Source: Luidia sarsii (lineage: Eukaryota; Echinodermata; Asteroidea; Paxillosida; Luidiidae). From it: 64,000 nt of DNA. Positions within the stretch are counted from its first letter, which is position 1. Every line of letters starts with the position of its first letter. Where the stretch lies: assembly GCA_949987565.1 (NCBI GenBank), contig OX465117.1:1007714-1071713 (forward strand), in the 5' to 3' direction. The notes under the pieces are model-generated. The model worked only from the letters and a program-made list of their open reading frames with translations, was not told where the DNA came from and ran no database searches. This document shows positions 1 to 11,500 of the stretch, one piece after another. Made by a program: the position numbers and the translations under genes.

Positions 1-2897
1 ACATGTCTTGATTTTCGTCTTTCACCTCTATTGGGGATCAGAAGGGAAAGTTATGTATTCCATCCATCGTTATTATACATTTGCTTGTATTCGTTTATCT
101 ATATAAAGAATTAAGAGGCAACGGCCGGGGTCTAAACACGGAGTACGCTGAGGTTCGAGAGGAGATTATCGAAGACTATACTGTCCTTGTTTTCACTATG
201 GATTCTCAAAAAGTGAAATGGGAAATAAGTATATTTTCTTTCTTCCAGAATTATTTTACTATTTAGAGAAGTGCGTACTGCACTTTCGGCTGCTATATAT
301 ATAGCTAATCTCGAAGAAATGTCAAAGCTCTTCGATCAATCATTATTATAGGCCTTTATATAATTATGGTCAGTGAAATGTTTGTTTTCAGACGTAATAT
401 AATTATTTAGCGTCTTTTCATTGTGTTTACATTATCCCTTGGTCGATTCCATCAAGTTAGGATTTGTCATATCATCCTAATTCAGTTTGCAAAAGGGCCA
501 TAATAGCCACACCGCGACAGCCCAAGCTTCCATTCCATTAGTCTTGGTCATTATATGCGTACACTCAAAACTCCATAAGTCTCGCATTTCCCTTTTTCAA
601 AACTCTGATATGGTTTAATTCCTGCTCTCACTGAACAGTCCTAAATCTGCAGTGTCCTGGTATGGTCCAGCCAGAAGGCCCACGTGGAGCGCCATGTTTG
701 GCTAACTTAGGGAACAGGGCCCTATTTTTTCAACTAAGGATCGAGTTGCCAGCCTACCGCACATGTAGCCTTTGTAGGCCCATGTGAAATTACGCAGATC
801 CTTATGTGCATGTATTGAAAAGTTACTCGAATAATTGTTGCCGACTGCGTATTTTGCAGTATGGAGATTCTTAATTAAAGTTCGTTTTCAGCTTGAGCTT
901 TTCCAAAAAGAACCCAAAAGTTGACAGCGAAAAAAGTAAGAGCATAAGACTTCTTTATTTTTTGACAAATTCGTTGATGGTTACACTCATTTTCAGGTCA
1001 GGCATATTTTAGCTAGTGTTACTATAATAGTATAAGAAGGATAAGACATTGTTTTACTCGTGGCATGTGTGAATTTTATTCACCATTTTAATCATAATGG
1101 ACTTATCCTGACAATCACAGTTCGTTTGTATAGTATGTCAGTATACAGAGCTTATACGTGTGCTATCAAATCGTTGAACTCATAGGCCCAAGGAGGTCCT
1201 CCTTGATAGGCCATGTATGTGCACGCTCAGTTCGGTAGGGATGCATAATGTGAAGCAGATTTTCTGATCAGTATAGGCCTAGTTGTAGTACTAGCCTGGC
1301 CTGGTCATCCAAAAGGAATGCGGCAACAGGTGGCTTGTGTATTGTACCAAGGAGGTCAAAGTGAATACATGTACAGTGTACATGTACCTCCTTGATTGTA
1401 CTGTACTGTACATGTACTACAGTACAGCTATCAGTGCACGAGGCAAGTTGCCCTTTTGACCTATGACCTCAAGGTCCATTAACTGTTGCCTTCTCCAGAA
1501 GGAACGGTACTACAATGGAGCTCTTATTCAAAAAAAGGCGGGAATCCTAACGGGCTGCGGTTAGTACCACTCCTACACCAGCTACCTTGAGGGAATTCAG
1601 AGAAGTCTAACCGTCGTGATAGGTGTACAGCTTGCCCGGCTGCCATGAACTACAGTATAGCTATATGCATTATAGGCTATATCAATTGCATCCTTTCTTC
1701 TTGAAAAGCAAATCTTTCCTATACAGATCGTGATGGAACTCGATCCTGGGACGGCATGGAAAGATGTAATTCGTTTGGATATAATCTGATTCATCCTTGC
1801 GTTGATTAACAGGTAAAGTACAGTAAATACTTTTTGTTTCTGTTCAGTTGCAGACAAACTTTGATTCTATATATGTTACCTAACTTGAATTTTCCCATTT
1901 TCTCATGAAGCAGGTCCTAAATAAATGTCTCAAAGGATTTTGTGCGAAGTGTAAATCCTTTATCTACACAATGTACCCCTTCCTTTTCATTCTTTTATTC
2001 AGTATAAACTATGAATGTATGATATGAAAACGTATAGATCAATGTAGGTCTATCTTTAGTGGCAGAATGATATTCAAGTGTTAGCCATCCGTTTGAGGTT
2101 TTTTCTGCTTGGTTGAAACATGGAGGAATTATTCCTCCATGGTTGAAATCATGAAAAAAATCTGATTGAAGAATGAACCGTCGTCATGTTAAAGCGTGAG
2201 TCGAAGAACAGTGTTTGGCCATTGAAATGGGAATGCAGAATAATCAGGAACATCATTCGCATGGATGTAATATAATGATGATTTTCCAGCTTTAACTAAT
2301 TATGATAATCCTAACAATCAACTCGATCAAAATAACTGTGACAGCAATACTTAGAATGACTTTGGTTTGTCAAGAGACAACGATACCGTCGATAGTTATA
2401 ACACGGAAGACTGGCAGTGTTTTAAGTTAAGGAGACTGCCATGATTTGCAACAATTAGTTTAAGAGCCGCTTGATGAATCACTGTTAAATTTACAAATAA
2501 ACATCAATGGCCTTCCTCTTCTCAGAAGTTTGAAGGCACTGTTTTGGCCAATATTGGGAAGGCATGCTTGATAACCTCCTAGTCAAAAATGTACATATAT
2601 TTGGTCATTGTTACGGTACCACAAAGCCCAAGCCCGCCTGCGTCTAGCCTGTAGCCTAGCTGTAGACAGTTTTGTTCCACTTATTTTCACGGTGTTCAGT
2701 GCACTACAATTAATTTGCGGAACATTATCTTTGCATCAAAGGTTTCAAAGTTCAAGTTGGTCTTACCACAAGTTTGTCCTGCATTACATGTAGATTGTCC
2801 AAGGTTGGCCTTTAGTTTTACGATAATTATAAACATTTGCAAAATGTAAAATATTAGACACTTGGAATTATAACACTAAATTGTTCTCTTTATCCAG
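1..2897. other. Non-coding stretch, no gene recognised
   Basis: No open frame here looks like a conserved protein and no spliced set of exons is apparent. The DNA is AT-rich. Around 1360-1430 there are short inverted repeats built from ACATGTAC and GTACTGTAC words. Nothing else stands out. Confidence 0.5.
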
Positions 2898-3240
2898 ACT
2901 CGTCAAACTAAGGGACCGCATAGGTGTCGACTCGCCGGCGAAGGGGCGCTGAAGAAACAATATTGGTGAGTGAGATAAAACGAGGTTGCGAATGGAAGAA
3001 GAACGATTTGATACACGATCATCCGATATTTCTTCAAAGTAATGCTAATTAAATTACCAATGTCATTAATGATTTTTTTTGCAGGTAGCTGGCCGCACTT
3101 GATGAGAGCACCACCAACGAGTGTCACTTCGAAGGATGATGGCTGCCATCTTTTCCAACCCGCTGGCAGAGATGTTCAACTTGCGTGGGAAGTGGGAGAG
3201 AGGACTTTCGTGGCCCTTCAACTCGATGGTCTTTTGAAAA
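2898..3240 (+). other. Possible two small spliced exons of an unknown transcript
   Basis: Two short segments have good splice borders on the plus strand: 2898-2965 (acceptor TTTATCCAG, donor GTGAGT) and 3085-3240 (acceptor TTTTTTTGCAG, donor GTAAGG). Both are richer in GC than their surroundings. Joined at these borders the one long frame of the first segment meets a TAG straight away, so they may be untranslated exons, or the second acceptor may lie a few bases further on. A short frame starting at two ATGs near 3136 ends before the donor. No family is recognised. This is a weak call resting only on splice-like borders. Confidence 0.2.
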
Positions 3241-3494
3241 GTAAGGTTTTTTTTCATTTCACGGCAACTGAGTAATACTGAAATCACCACATAAATCTGG
3301 TCCCGACGTAATGTCAAGGTACAACTAAAAGAATTTTGTTGAGAAATGAGAAAAAACTATTGTGAATTGTGATGAAACTATAAGCTTGCTAAAGACTACA
3401 ACAAGTTATGGATGGACGTTGAGATACCTATATACATGCCTTATACAATGCCAGTTTTCTGCCTTTGAATTGAGAAAGGTCTTGCTTATGATCG

Positions 3495-3705
3495 AAAGTT
3501 TGAAACGTCAGGCCCACTAAATTTTAAGATTTGCATTTTGGTCCTTTTAGTCAGTAAGCAGTTTGCAACATTTGTGTATGTTACTCTACCCGGTACTTTT
3601 ATAGTTAATACAAACAATAAAATTTAGTGGGCCTGACGTTTTGATCCTAGCAGGACCTTTCTCAAAGGCAGAGTGACAAGGACAAAACAGATACATGTAC
3701 ACAAA
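3495..3705. repeat. Hammerhead-like foldback family 1, copy
   Basis: This copy contains an inverted pair of the family-1 module: arms ending in GGCCTGACGTTT, the hairpin GATCCTAGCAGGACC, and the flank with GCAAACTGCTTACTGAC words in the opposite arm. The plus-strand arm runs on into a tail with ACAAAACAGATACATGTACA. Family 1 recurs at least fourteen times in the window. Its fold is described in the findings. Confidence 0.75.
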
Positions 3706-3933
3706 GGAAGGGGGAGAGAGTGAATAGGACACGGATGAGAAACAAAGGACAAAGAGTGAAGCTGGTAGGGAGAGATCAAAGGGAAGGGCAAGGGGTGGGG
3801 TAGGGATTAGTGACAAGAGGGGGAAAGATCAAAGAGAGAAGTGTGAAGGACTGAACACAAAAGAAGGATTATCAGAAAGCTGCATGGTGTTAGTCATTAC
3901 CCTCCTGGATGTTGAGACCATGTGGTTGAATAG

Positions 3934-4053
3934 TCCGAAGACGCTTCATCTACATTTTCTCACGGCTAAGACGGACAGCATTACTACGGTGACCAACTTG
4001 GTCACCGTAGTGACGTCTTAGCCGTGAGGAAATGTAGATGAAGCGTCTTCGGA
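3934..4053. repeat. Long near-perfect hairpin
   Basis: The arms of this inverted repeat run about 60 bases each, from TCCGAAGACGCTTC to its complement GAAGCGTCTTCGGA, with almost no loop (ACCAACTTGGT at the centre). It sits between two halves of the family-1 foldback, so 3495-4275 as a whole is a nested palindrome. Confidence 0.85.
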
Positions 4054-4275
4054 TCTGTTTTGTCCTTGTCACTATGCCTTTGAGAAAGGTACTGCTAGGA
4101 TCGAAACGTCAGGCCCACTAAATTTTAGATTTACATTTTGGTAATTTTAGTCAGTAAGCAGTTTGCAACATTTTTGTATATCACCTTAATACAAAAACTG
4201 TTGCAAACTGCTCACTGACTAAAAGAAGTTAGAGGGCCTTAGTGCTAGGATCGAAACGTCAGGCCCTCTATCTTT
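4054..4275. repeat. Hammerhead-like foldback family 1, return arm
   Basis: This is the complementary arm to 3495-3705. It carries CTTTGAGAAAGGTAC, GGATCGAAACGTCAGGCCC and the GCAGTTTGCAACA flank, then a second inverted fragment in the variant form ending in the word AGAGGGCC. Confidence 0.7.
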
Positions 4276-4719
4276 TGAGATTAATTTTACTTTTATATTT
4301 GAAAAGTTCATGTTAAGATGTCTGTACGCCGCCAGTGCTAAGGTATATCTATTTCTATATACAGAGGCCATCCATAACAACTGAGCCAGCCATGGTGAGA
4401 CTAGTAGCGACACTGAAGCGGCTGAAGCAGACTGGCTACGATACGCTAAAGACAGAGACAGAGGACGGCAGAATTCGAAGCGGAAAGGAAAACAGTACAC
4501 CAACTAACATAAAGGGCGAATAAAAAACACAAATTCAGTTGTATTGAAATTTGAATTACTCTGTCATGCTTCTATTCATTTGTTTGCTGTTTCCAATCTT
4601 AAAATTACTAATCCAACATTTTGTCAACAATACAAACCAATGATTTATGTGAACCAACATTTTCTTTTAATTTTGGCCAAAAGGAGCACAACGTTACCAA
4701 CATACGACTGGTGCCACGA

Positions 4720-6475
4720 AGAGGTGAATGTTGGCCCAATGATTACCAAGGTTGTGCCAACGTTGGATTATTGTTGGCTGCCAGGAAGGTCCATGATCGG
4801 CCCGACGTTATCATAATGTTGGCCCATGGTGAGGAGCCAACGTGATACCAGCATTGGCCCAACGTTGGCATAATGTTGGCCAATGGGGAAATATAATGAG
4901 GAGCCAACGTGCTACCACCATTGGCCCAACGTTGGCATAATGTTGGCCAAAGGGGGAATATAATGAGGAGCCAACGTGCTACCACCATTGGCCCAACGTT
5001 GGCCTATGGGGAAATATAATGAGGAGCCAACGTGCTACCACCATTGGCCCAACGTTGGCATAATGTTGGCCTATGGGGAAATATAATGAGGAGCCAACGT
5101 GCTACCACCATTGGCCCAACGTTGGCATAATGTTGGCCTATGGGGAAATATAATGAGGAGCCAACGTGCTACCACCATTGGCCCAACGTTGGCCTATGGG
5201 GAAATATAATGAGGAGCCAACGTGCTACCACCATTGGCCCAACGTTGGCATAATGTTGGCCTATGGGGAAATATAATGAGGAGCCAACGTGCTACAACCA
5301 TTGGCCCAACATTGGCATAATGTTGGCCTAAGGGGGAATATAATGAGGAGCCAACGTGCTACCAGCATTGGCCCAACGTTGGTATTATGTTGGCCCTTGG
5401 TGAATATAATGAGGAGCCAACATGTTACCAACGTTGGCCAACATTAGGCCAACGTTGGCATTATGTTGGCCCTTGGTGAATATAATGAGGAGCCAACATG
5501 TTACCAACGTTGGCCAACATTAGACCAACGTTGGCAGTGTGTAGGTCATTTTATCCAAGTTACAGTGGGCCGACATTGACCCAACGTTGGGCCGATGTTT
5601 ACATTGGGCCAACGTTGGGCCAACTTTGACGTTGGGCCAACGTAAGCCCGATGAGCAAAAGTACGTTGGGCCAACGTGGAGTACCGATATTGGGCCAATG
5701 TTGGTATTATGTTGGCCCTTGGTGAATATACTGAGGAGCCAACATGTTGCCAACGTTGGCCAACATTAGGCCAACGTTGGCATTATGTTGGCCCTTGGTG
5801 AATATAATGAGGAGCCAACATGTTGCCAACGTTGGCATTATGTAGGTCATTTTATCCAAGTTACAGTGGGCCGACATTGACCCAACGTTGGGCCGATGTT
5901 TACATTGGGCCAACGTTGGGCCAACTTTGACGTTGGGCCAACGTAAGGCCGATGAGCAAAGGTAGGTTGGGCCAACGTGGAGTACCGATATTGGGCCAAT
6001 GTTGGTATTATGTTGGCCCTTGGTGAATATACTGAGGAGCCAACATGTTGCCAACGTTGGCCAACATTAGGCCAACGTTGGCATTATGTTGGCCCTTGGT
6101 GAATATAATGAGGAGCCAACATGTTGCCAACGTTGGCCAACATTTGGCCAACGTTGGCATTATGTTGGCCCTTGGTGAATATAATGAGGAGCCAACATGT
6201 TGCCAACGTTGGCCAACATTTGGCCAACGTTGGCATTATGTTGGCCCTTGGTGAATATAATGAGGAGCCAACATGTTGCCAACGTTGGCATTATGTAGGT
6301 CATTTTATCCAAGTTACAGTGGGCCGACATTGACCCAACGTTGGGCCGATGTTTACATTGGGCCAACGTTGGGCCAACTTTGACGTTGGGCCAACGTAAG
6401 GCCGATGAGCAAAGGTAGGTTGGGCCAACGTGGAGTACCGATATTGGGCCAACGTAACCGCTTACGTTGGCCCAA
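4720..6475. repeat. Minisatellite built on the palindrome CCAACGTTGG
   Basis: About 1.75 kb is made of 67-76 bp units containing AATATAATGAGGAGCCAACG and one or more copies of the palindrome CCAACGTTGG or CCAACATT/AATGTTGG variants. In the second half a longer segment with GTAGGTCATTTTATCC recurs three times (near 5540, 5842 and 6295), giving a higher-order repeat. Long frames on both strands here are produced by the repeat and are not proposed as genes. Because each unit is self-complementary, the array could extrude many hairpins. Confidence 0.9.
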
Positions 6476-6505
6476 CATTGGCCCATTGTCACCATGTTAT
6501 CTGGG

Positions 6506-6663
6506 GTCCGTGTGGTTCCCTGACTTGATTGTATTTCGTCAGCATTGCAGGATGGTTGAACCAGTCTATTAGCTGATAGTCTGGTTCCAAGAGCTAAACA
6601 TCCTGACAAATACTGTGAAGTCAGGGAACCACACGGACGACTGCCGTAACAACAGCCACTGCG
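6506..6663. mobile_element. CGCAGTGG-type MITE, 5'-truncated copy
   Basis: Left arm TCCGTGTGGTTCCCTGACTT and right arm AAGTCAGGGAACCACACGGA are complementary, and the right end runs on through GTAACAACAGCCACTGCG. The outer part of the left terminal repeat is missing. Fuller copies are at 32578, 34618 and 51164. Confidence 0.8.
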
Positions 6664-8578
6664 TATAGTATTTCCCTTTGCCATGACGCAGAGAAACTTT
6701 AGTCTATTAAAAAAAAAATCCATATTAATTAATTTTATACTCGTCCCGGAGTTGAGGTTCTGCTGCTAATTAGAACCCTTGTAATTGGCCGTGGATTCCT
6801 TCACCGAGTCCCCACTCAGACAGCGGGAAGTTATTGAAAGTTTCCCTCGGCATTGTGGGTACTGGTTACCATGGATATAGCCCCCTCCCCTCCCCCAATC
6901 CCCCCCCCCGTAATTAATCGTTTGTGCACAAACATAATGGGCCCATAGCGAATAATTGTTTGGTACGGAAAGGAAATCGCCTTCCGCTGGCATGGCCTGG
7001 CCTTCAGCTACAATTTACCCTCTGCTCATAATGCCTATTAAACCCAATACCGAAGTTACTGTGACATGTCGACACCAGCGGTATACACAGAGGTCAGATT
7101 ACTTGCGCTCCAGTAAGGTTTTACTCCATAATTATAGTTGCGCTGTGTACATGTATTTCTCCATGGTTGCACCATGGAGCTATAGCTCCACGGTTGCACT
7201 GACGTTTCCACACAAACGGAAGAGTGTTTCCTGTGAACCCTACTGGAATACTTCCACGTGGTACACCTACGAGTGACCCACAGTGACCTCTCGATTTTTT
7301 ACAGTCGTGTGTAAAACCCCATAGACATTTTCTCCCATACAGTTTGTGCACGTATTTTATTCAAACACGTATTTTATTTACTACCCCCTAGAGAGGTACC
7401 CAATCAACTCTCATACAGATCACAACGATAGACTCTCTTGTTGTAGTACTAGCTGCTAGTTACAGTCACTCTCATATTTCTTTGTTCACCGCCTCCCAGA
7501 CTGCAACAATAGAGATATTCAGCAGCTGCATGTCGATCGCCATTGTATTCTGTGGGAAATTTAGCCAGACGGGGCATTATCTAGAAACGCGCTGTAGCCT
7601 ACTTATTCAGTCAACGAACCTCCAATAATTTTCTCCCGACATCAGACCAGAATAATGGAGACAAAGTCTGAGCCCATACACGTTAGATTAATCATGGATT
7701 ATATTTCCTTCGTTGAATCGTAATAGACCGCAGTTTTGTGCTTGACATTATGACAAGCCAGTATTTTCATTTCGCCTTGCCCTCGACGATGAGCAAAGGA
7801 ACAGATCCTTATACTCTGTGTTCTCGGCAGTATTTTACGTACGTGCGTCGAGACTAGCACGCCAAGGTCACGGCGCGTGGGTCACAGGTGAGAGTCTGGG
7901 CTCGCTATAACTCTTGGAGAGCGCTCACACCCGACCGTGAATGGAATCGCCTGGACTTCCCCGTGGTCTGTGCACTGCTCAGGCGCACAATAACGCGATC
8001 TCGGGCCACTGGATTCTGGACCGTGGGGGTGACGATCCTTTCATAAAGCGAAGGGTGAAATCCAAGGACAAAAGCTCGATGCGCCTGGTGAGCCGAAAGT
8101 AATTCGTATTAATATTTTCTTTTAGAAGAGGGCAATTAAAATGAAGAGCTCGTAGCCTATGAGGAACGCTGCAACGGGCTTATAGCCTCCCTGCGTCTGA
8201 GCACGATGAGCTTATACTAGTACTAGTAGTGCTAGAGAACGGTTGCTTGGTACTTATGAATATGACCCCGCTATGCGTTTGGTGCGGTACACTCACTTAC
8301 GCACAGCGGGCATAATATTCCAGTCGTAGTGCGCACAGACGCATTGGGTGACGCGTGTCGTGCTCCATCTCGACCCAAGTATAAGCATCCGATGTCCAGA
8401 CTTCCTCGCCGCTTACGAAGAGACCTTCCCTCGGCAAGTCGACGCCATTTTAATCAAAACATAAACAAAAAAACGAAGGCCGGCTCTCGTTTCGTGCGTT
8501 TTCGAATGCGCTGGCTTAGCGGTGCATGCTATGTGATGCACTGCAGTGATTCTCATCAGCTCGACGTCCGAATTCACG
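6664..8578. other. Non-coding stretch upstream of the sulfotransferase
   Basis: No gene is recognised. A dispersed-repeat fragment lies near 6850-6985: the word TTTGTGCACAAACATAATGG beside a G/C-rich run, shared with 9455-9915. Short inverted repeats centred on CCATGG lie at 7160-7195. From about 7780 to 8578 the sequence is richer in CpG, as expected for the promoter and 5' untranslated region of the gene starting at 8579. No TATA box is evident. Confidence 0.45.
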
Positions 8579-11500
8579 ATGACTACGACACGGAAACCGT
8601 TCCTTAGGTCTTTCTTTCTGAGCAGCCTTTTCGTGGCCGGTCTGTACTGGGCTGCCACTTGGACAATGACGACTAGATCCCTGAATCTGGGGAGTTCTAT
8701 GGATTTCTTGGGACTCAGGCATCGGGTAGCCATGACTACAACAGCTGCCGTTCCTCCAACTCCAACTAGCAAGCCGACAAGGTAATAATTATAATATTCC
8801 CTCCCCGTTATAGAGTGATGTCTTTGTCGACAACAGAGGAGTATCTCTCAAGACTCAAGATGGCGTTGATTGATGATAACATTATTTTATATAAAGTTAT
8901 ATTTATGAATAGCACGAAAAAAGAGTGCATAAGCTTTCGTGTCAATGACTTTACATCATATTCGTGTAATACAAACAAGTACAGAAGTAGTAGTTTATCC
9001 TCTTTTTGGTCAACTGGTAAATCAGTTCGATTTTAATATAGGTATACCTTTGATTGATACTTTTCTTTGGTACATTGGGAGGACAGGTAACTGGATGAAG
9101 CTCTTGCCTTGCGTCGCTGAAACCTTCTTAGGGCTGAAACAAATAATTAAACAACATTCTCCATCAAGAATTCCCATGACACATATAAAGCGATATTCAA
9201 CTCCAGCTGAGTATAGGTACTGTGTGCACTCAACAATATACAACTACACAAGTACAAGGAACTAGAAAATAATTCTATCCAACGAGCCACGAACTTAATG
9301 ATCTTAATATTCAGTACTATACTGTTGAAAAATCCCATTTTTAGAGTTCACTCGTATTACATTGTTTTACTAGTCATAGGCCTAGACCCGTTAGAATGAT
9401 AAAGTAATCAAATGGTGCTTGACTTTGCACAGTGGAACCGAACCACTAGGCCTAGGCAGCCTAGCGATTTTTTTACGTACCACATAAACGCTATGGGCCC
9501 AATCGGCCCATACGTTTGTACACAAACAATTTACGTGGTGAGGGGCAAGGGGAGGGGAGGGGGATATACCAGTTGAAGTTAAAGCTAGGGATAGGCTTTC
9601 TGCACAGCCAATAAAGGCTTTCTGCACAGCCAAAGGCTTTCTGCACAGCGAATAGGCTTTCTGCACAGCCAATAAGGCTTTCTGCACAGCCAATAAAGGC
9701 TTTCTGCACAGCCAAAGGCTTTCTGCACAGCGAATAGGCTTTCTGCACAGCGAATAGGCTTTCTGCACAGCCAATAAGGCTTTCTGCACAGCGAATACAA
9801 CATACGTGAACAATCTGAGTGATCTGAGACTCAATTCTTCATACTTTGTTTGTGCACAAACATAATGGGCCCCTAGCGTTTATGTGGTACGGAAAAAATA
9901 TCGCGGCTAGCTATGGCTGACAGATAGAGTTACACAGTTAGGCCTAGCACAAAGTACCAGTGAATATCTCGACCAAAGATGGCCATGATGTTCGTTGTAT
10001 ATCACACAACGATTTTGTTGTGTTCGCGGTACACGTACAGCGCTGACACCAAGTCGACAACATTATGACAAATTCCTATGGCGCCTTTGTACTTCCTCGC
10101 TGATGCAATCTTCACTCAATACAAAAACAACCACACATGATAATGTACACGGATATGCCTCCGTCAAAACTCATTTCCTCTGAAAATATATAATTTCAAG
10201 CTGAATAACGACCCCCAACCTAAAGAATTCCTTCGATATACAGATTACAGAATATCCTGAAACGAGATACGATCATTCTTTAAAGGGGCTGTGCAATAGA
10301 CATTAATATCACTGCTACATAATTCCATGCTACAGAACTGTTTTGCAATGTTGCTAACAATCACAGTCGTTCTGGGGGTGTATTTGCAAGTTTTCAGTTT
10401 TAATGCGAAGGAGAATTTCAATGTACATGAGCAAATGTTGTGATGTCATCACAGGATCATGCAACAAAACATCAATTGGTTGTGTACACAAGTTTCTGAA
10501 AATTTCGGGTTTTTTTCCAGCAGACCTATCCCTAAACCTCTTGATTTACTGCCAAAATAATTATTAAAATTATACTTCATAATCATTTTAGTGTTCATCA
10601 AACATACAGGGATTAATGTTCAGTTTGAAAGTTAATTTTTTTCTTATGTTTTTAAAACTGTGTTTTCTCGTTTTCATAAGGATATTTTTAAAGCTAATCT
10701 AAATTTTAGTGGGCCTGACGTTTCGATCCTAGCAGGACCTTTCTCAAAGGCAGAGAAAGGTCCTGCTAGGATCGAAACGTCAGGCGCACTAAATGTTAGA
10801 TTTACATTTTGGTAAATTTAGTCAGTAAGCAGTTTGCAACATTTTTGTATATCACCTTAAGATATTTTTAAAGGTAAGAAAGATGACCAATTTTGGACTC
10901 CACTAAGAAAAAGAAACTTGCCAATTATGTGTGTACACTTCAGATCCCTAGATGACAGCAGAAAATTAGCTTGACTTTGATATTTATTGCACAGACCATT
11001 TAAAAGGTAAACAAGACGACCAATTTCTGACTCAATTAAGAAAAAGAAGCTTGCCAATAAAATTTATGTTTGTACACTTCAGATCCCTAAATGACAGCAG
11101 AAAATGAGCTTGACTTTGATATTTATTGCACAGACCCTTTCAAAAGTAAAAGAAATGACCAATTTCTGACTCCATTAAGAAAAAGTAGCTTAAATGTGAT
11201 TTGAAGGTTTGCATGGGGAGAATAGCAGGATAATTAGGTTTGCGGTGACACCATGTATTTCTCTTGTGTAAGTAAGTGTGGTTCTGAAAAAAAACCCGGA
11301 GGAACTCGACGTTTCGAACAGTGTACTCTGCTCGTCTTCAGGAGACTGCTGGATTCCAACTGGGAGTGGGGCTTACGTAGTGTAGAGAGGGATCCTAGTG
11401 AGGGGATTAGCTTGCCAATAAAATTTATGTTTGTACACTTCAGATCCCTAAATGACAGCAGAAAATGAGCTTGACTTTGATATTTTTTTGCAGAGACCCT

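Noticed and set aside
7121..7351. Short minus-strand frame with glycine-rich sequence
   Set aside because: No splice borders, no family resemblance, and it overlaps small palindromes around CCATGG.
8413..8772. 119-codon minus-strand frame opposite the sulfotransferase anchor exon
   Set aside because: It is the antisense shadow of the real exon, whose plus-strand reading has membrane-anchor character and a phase-matched donor.
9590..9795. CRISPR-like array
   Set aside because: Units are contiguous without unique spacers, and the genome is clearly an animal's.
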